64,000 bases of DNA, taken from positions 267,001 through 331,000 of the forward strand of contig JAXRKP010000048.1 in the NCBI GenBank assembly GCA_037039925.1, read 5' to 3'. Below the pieces are notes generated by a model. That model ran no database searches. It saw only the letters and a list, made by a program, of their open reading frames with translations, and had not been told where the DNA came from. The stretch comes from Doris montereyensis. Taxonomy: Eukaryota; Mollusca; Gastropoda; Nudibranchia; Dorididae. Positions 61,883 to 64,000 of this stretch are shown piece by piece (within the stretch, counting starts at the first letter, position 1; every line of letters begins with the position of its first letter). The position numbers were made by a program, and so were the translations under genes.

Positions 61883-64000
61883 CTGAAACATAAAAAGCAT
61901 GGGATGCAATGTAAGTGAAGTGAATATTATGCCAAAATCAAACAAAAATCAGTGTACATGGTATAGAGTATGATTCTTAGATTACATTGTTTTTTATCTG
62001 TTTTGTTCCTTGCTCAGATCAGTGGGTGAATTTTATTTCAAACTTCAACAGGCCGATTTAATATCTTTCACTCTAGATCTATGCTGCTGTCTACCTATTA
62101 GCCTATTTATTTATAATCTATGTTTCTATCTACCAATCTGTCTTTTCAATCTATCTGATGTTTCTCCAAATCTCTCAATATAACAAGATGTTTATCTGTT
62201 TCCTAATTTGAAGCCTATGTGTCAATACTGTTGGGAATACTGATAAATATCAAACTAATGGCAGGGTACTCATTCCCGGTAATTATTTACTGTGCACTGC
62301 GTTTTTAAATAGCATAGATTACCAATTGTCAACAACTTATTGTAGATCCCGCTATTGGGCGCGGCAATGTACCTACGGCAGATTAGGATGCACATGATTT
62401 CAATTTTTTTTAACTTTATAGATTTAGACTGATGTAACGTCAGTATGGCTGGTCAGTTCTGTTTGTTGTTCTCTTTATTTCAATATTTAAAAAATGCCAT
62501 TTGTTCAATGAATATTCTATTTCAGTAAAAAATAAAAGTATGATGTTTGTCTCACGATAACTAACAAGAATCTGTTGTAAGCATATTTTGTCTCCTAGGT
62601 GATTTTACAGTGGCCATGTTGATGTTTAATAATATAATACGGGAAGGTTGGGACATTCCTTGGCATCAACCAATCAAAATACAGTATATTATAAACTTTA
62701 TACAAAAAGATCTAGATCATATTTATTACAAGATGGGACTACTTTTTAGCTATCTTCCAACATCATTGGATCATTTATAGATACAAATAAGTTCATTTCT
62801 TTACTTGACCTCTACTTCTGGTTCTTAGGTAGTAGTAGTAGTACTGGCATTACAGTAGTTACACTACCAACTGGCAGGCTGACTTTACCAGTCAAATCAG
62901 CCTCCCGACTAGAGCATCTATTTTGCACCGTAACCCAAGTAGAGCTCGCTGTGTTACCGAAAGTGACCTTCTTACAGTGAGGGGTTGCCCTAGCCATTTG
63001 CATAAAAAAACGAGTGTGTGCAACGGGTGAAGCTAGGATTTAAACTTAGCTTGAACAATGAGTTCACGTTTACAGATGATAAAAGACATATAAAATATGC
63101 ATTTTCTATAAGTTGAAAGAATAAGGAATTCATTTTGAGATATTGCAACAAGAGAAACTTAAACTAAGGACTAAGCAATAGTAGCGATAGCTGTGTAATC
63201 AACTTAGGCTTGCACGATTGATAACGAGGCTATCGGGAAAGCCACAAGCTTCAAATAAATTGTAATCTCATTGGCTGTTGTTTAACTATGAACTCAAAAG
63301 GTCAAACTACAGGGGCCCCACTCAAATCTTGATTCAAATTTCAAGATCCATAATTTTTTTTCAAGACCCCTATACAAGGACAAAAGAAACAGAAGTTCGG
63401 GAAGATAACTACAGAGATGGGGACACGCTCTGAAAAAAAATCCCTGAATTTTATCACCAAAATTTCAAAATTGTATTGCGTAAGAGCATTGCATTTAAAT
63501 ACAAAAAACATAAAGAAGAGGGCCGCAATATAAAAAGAAACAAATGTTATCAGACATGCCAACTTCAAGAGATCTGTATCACTATCATCATAGTCCTGTA
63601 GTAGTACATTGCTGGACTGGCAAGACAGCGTTTTGGAGTTCGAGTCATGTATGGTAACTACCTGTATATTTAAAGGTTTATTGTTCAAAAGTATATCAAG
63701 CCATAAGAGTTGCAGACTATTCATCCTCTGACTCTATAAAACATGAGTGAAAATTTCACAGGTGCCATTTGCATGTTGTGCAAGTAACATCCCATAGCAG
63801 TTAATAAAGAGGTGAGCCCCCTCCCTCCTCCTGATAGGCTATAGCCAAATAATTACTCAAACACACACACACACAAAAACCCAATAAAAGAAAATCCAAG
63901 AACAGACAAAAACAAGTGAATCATTTCTTCTTTTCGTTTATCTTCATTTCTTTACATTCAAATCCATCTCTTCTCACGAAACATTCTTCATCCTCTTTTA
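61883..64000 (-). other. RBM39 upstream region (5' UTR exon and promoter not located)
   Basis: No conserved coding exon. A SINE-like segment with a B-box-like GGAGTTCGAGTC lies near 63638 on the plus strand, and a short (CA)n is at 63861-63874. The first RBM39 exon should lie here or beyond the window but cannot be picked by eye. Confidence 0.4.

Noticed and set aside
62812..63003. 63-codon minus-strand frame upstream of RBM39
   Set aside because: No family resemblance; possibly old SINE-like sequence.

Overview
The window is nuclear DNA of an animal, most likely a mollusc and probably a gastropod. It holds intron-rich genes with GT-AG splicing, AT-rich introns, long (CT)n tracts, tRNA-derived SINEs, RTE-like and CR1/L2-like retrotransposon fragments and very large minisatellites. 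The species assignment is inference; the metazoan assignment is secure from the three genes.

Layout. (1) Positions 1-20364, plus strand: the 3' part of CNOT1, scaffold of the CCR4-NOT deadenylase. Twelve exons encode about the last 750 residues (connector region plus the NOT1 homology domain that docks CNOT2/CNOT3), followed by a 3' UTR to about 21.4-22.0 kb. (2) About 22.0-32.5 kb: intergenic, dominated by a roughly 6.9 kb minisatellite (44-bp unit) interrupted by an RTE-like 3' fragment. (3) Positions 32864-40595, plus strand: complete NEDD8 in five coding exons (78 codons, ending LRGG-LL), with a piggyBac-like remnant in intron 1. (4) About 42.4-45.0 kb, minus strand: a defective RTE/BovB-type non-LTR retrotransposon. 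(5) About 45-49.8 kb: intergenic repeats. (6) Positions 61882-50795, minus strand: RBM39 (CAPER), eleven coding exons with an RS region, RRM1, RRM2 and a C-terminal UHM-type RRM. NEDD8 and RBM39 are convergent. All three genes are housekeeping genes acting at different levels (splicing, mRNA decay, protein neddylation); nothing in the sequence suggests joint regulation.

Exon homology and splice phase agree throughout, but eight or more small indels break the frames of CNOT1 and RBM39, often in short homopolymers. The simplest reading is residual long-read assembly error rather than pseudogenes.

The most interesting signals are in non-coding DNA. A transposon/MITE family has CATAGCTG-type terminal repeats and 6-bp target duplications (four copies). 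One minisatellite can be traced to an unexpanded ancestor elsewhere in the window. The exon 6 splice donor of CNOT1 is tandemly repeated so that the next donor would add 20 in-frame codons. A roughly 140-bp dispersed element occurs about fourteen times, and one copy lies at the edge of the large minisatellite. A 9-bp direct repeat spans both splice sites of NEDD8 intron 3.
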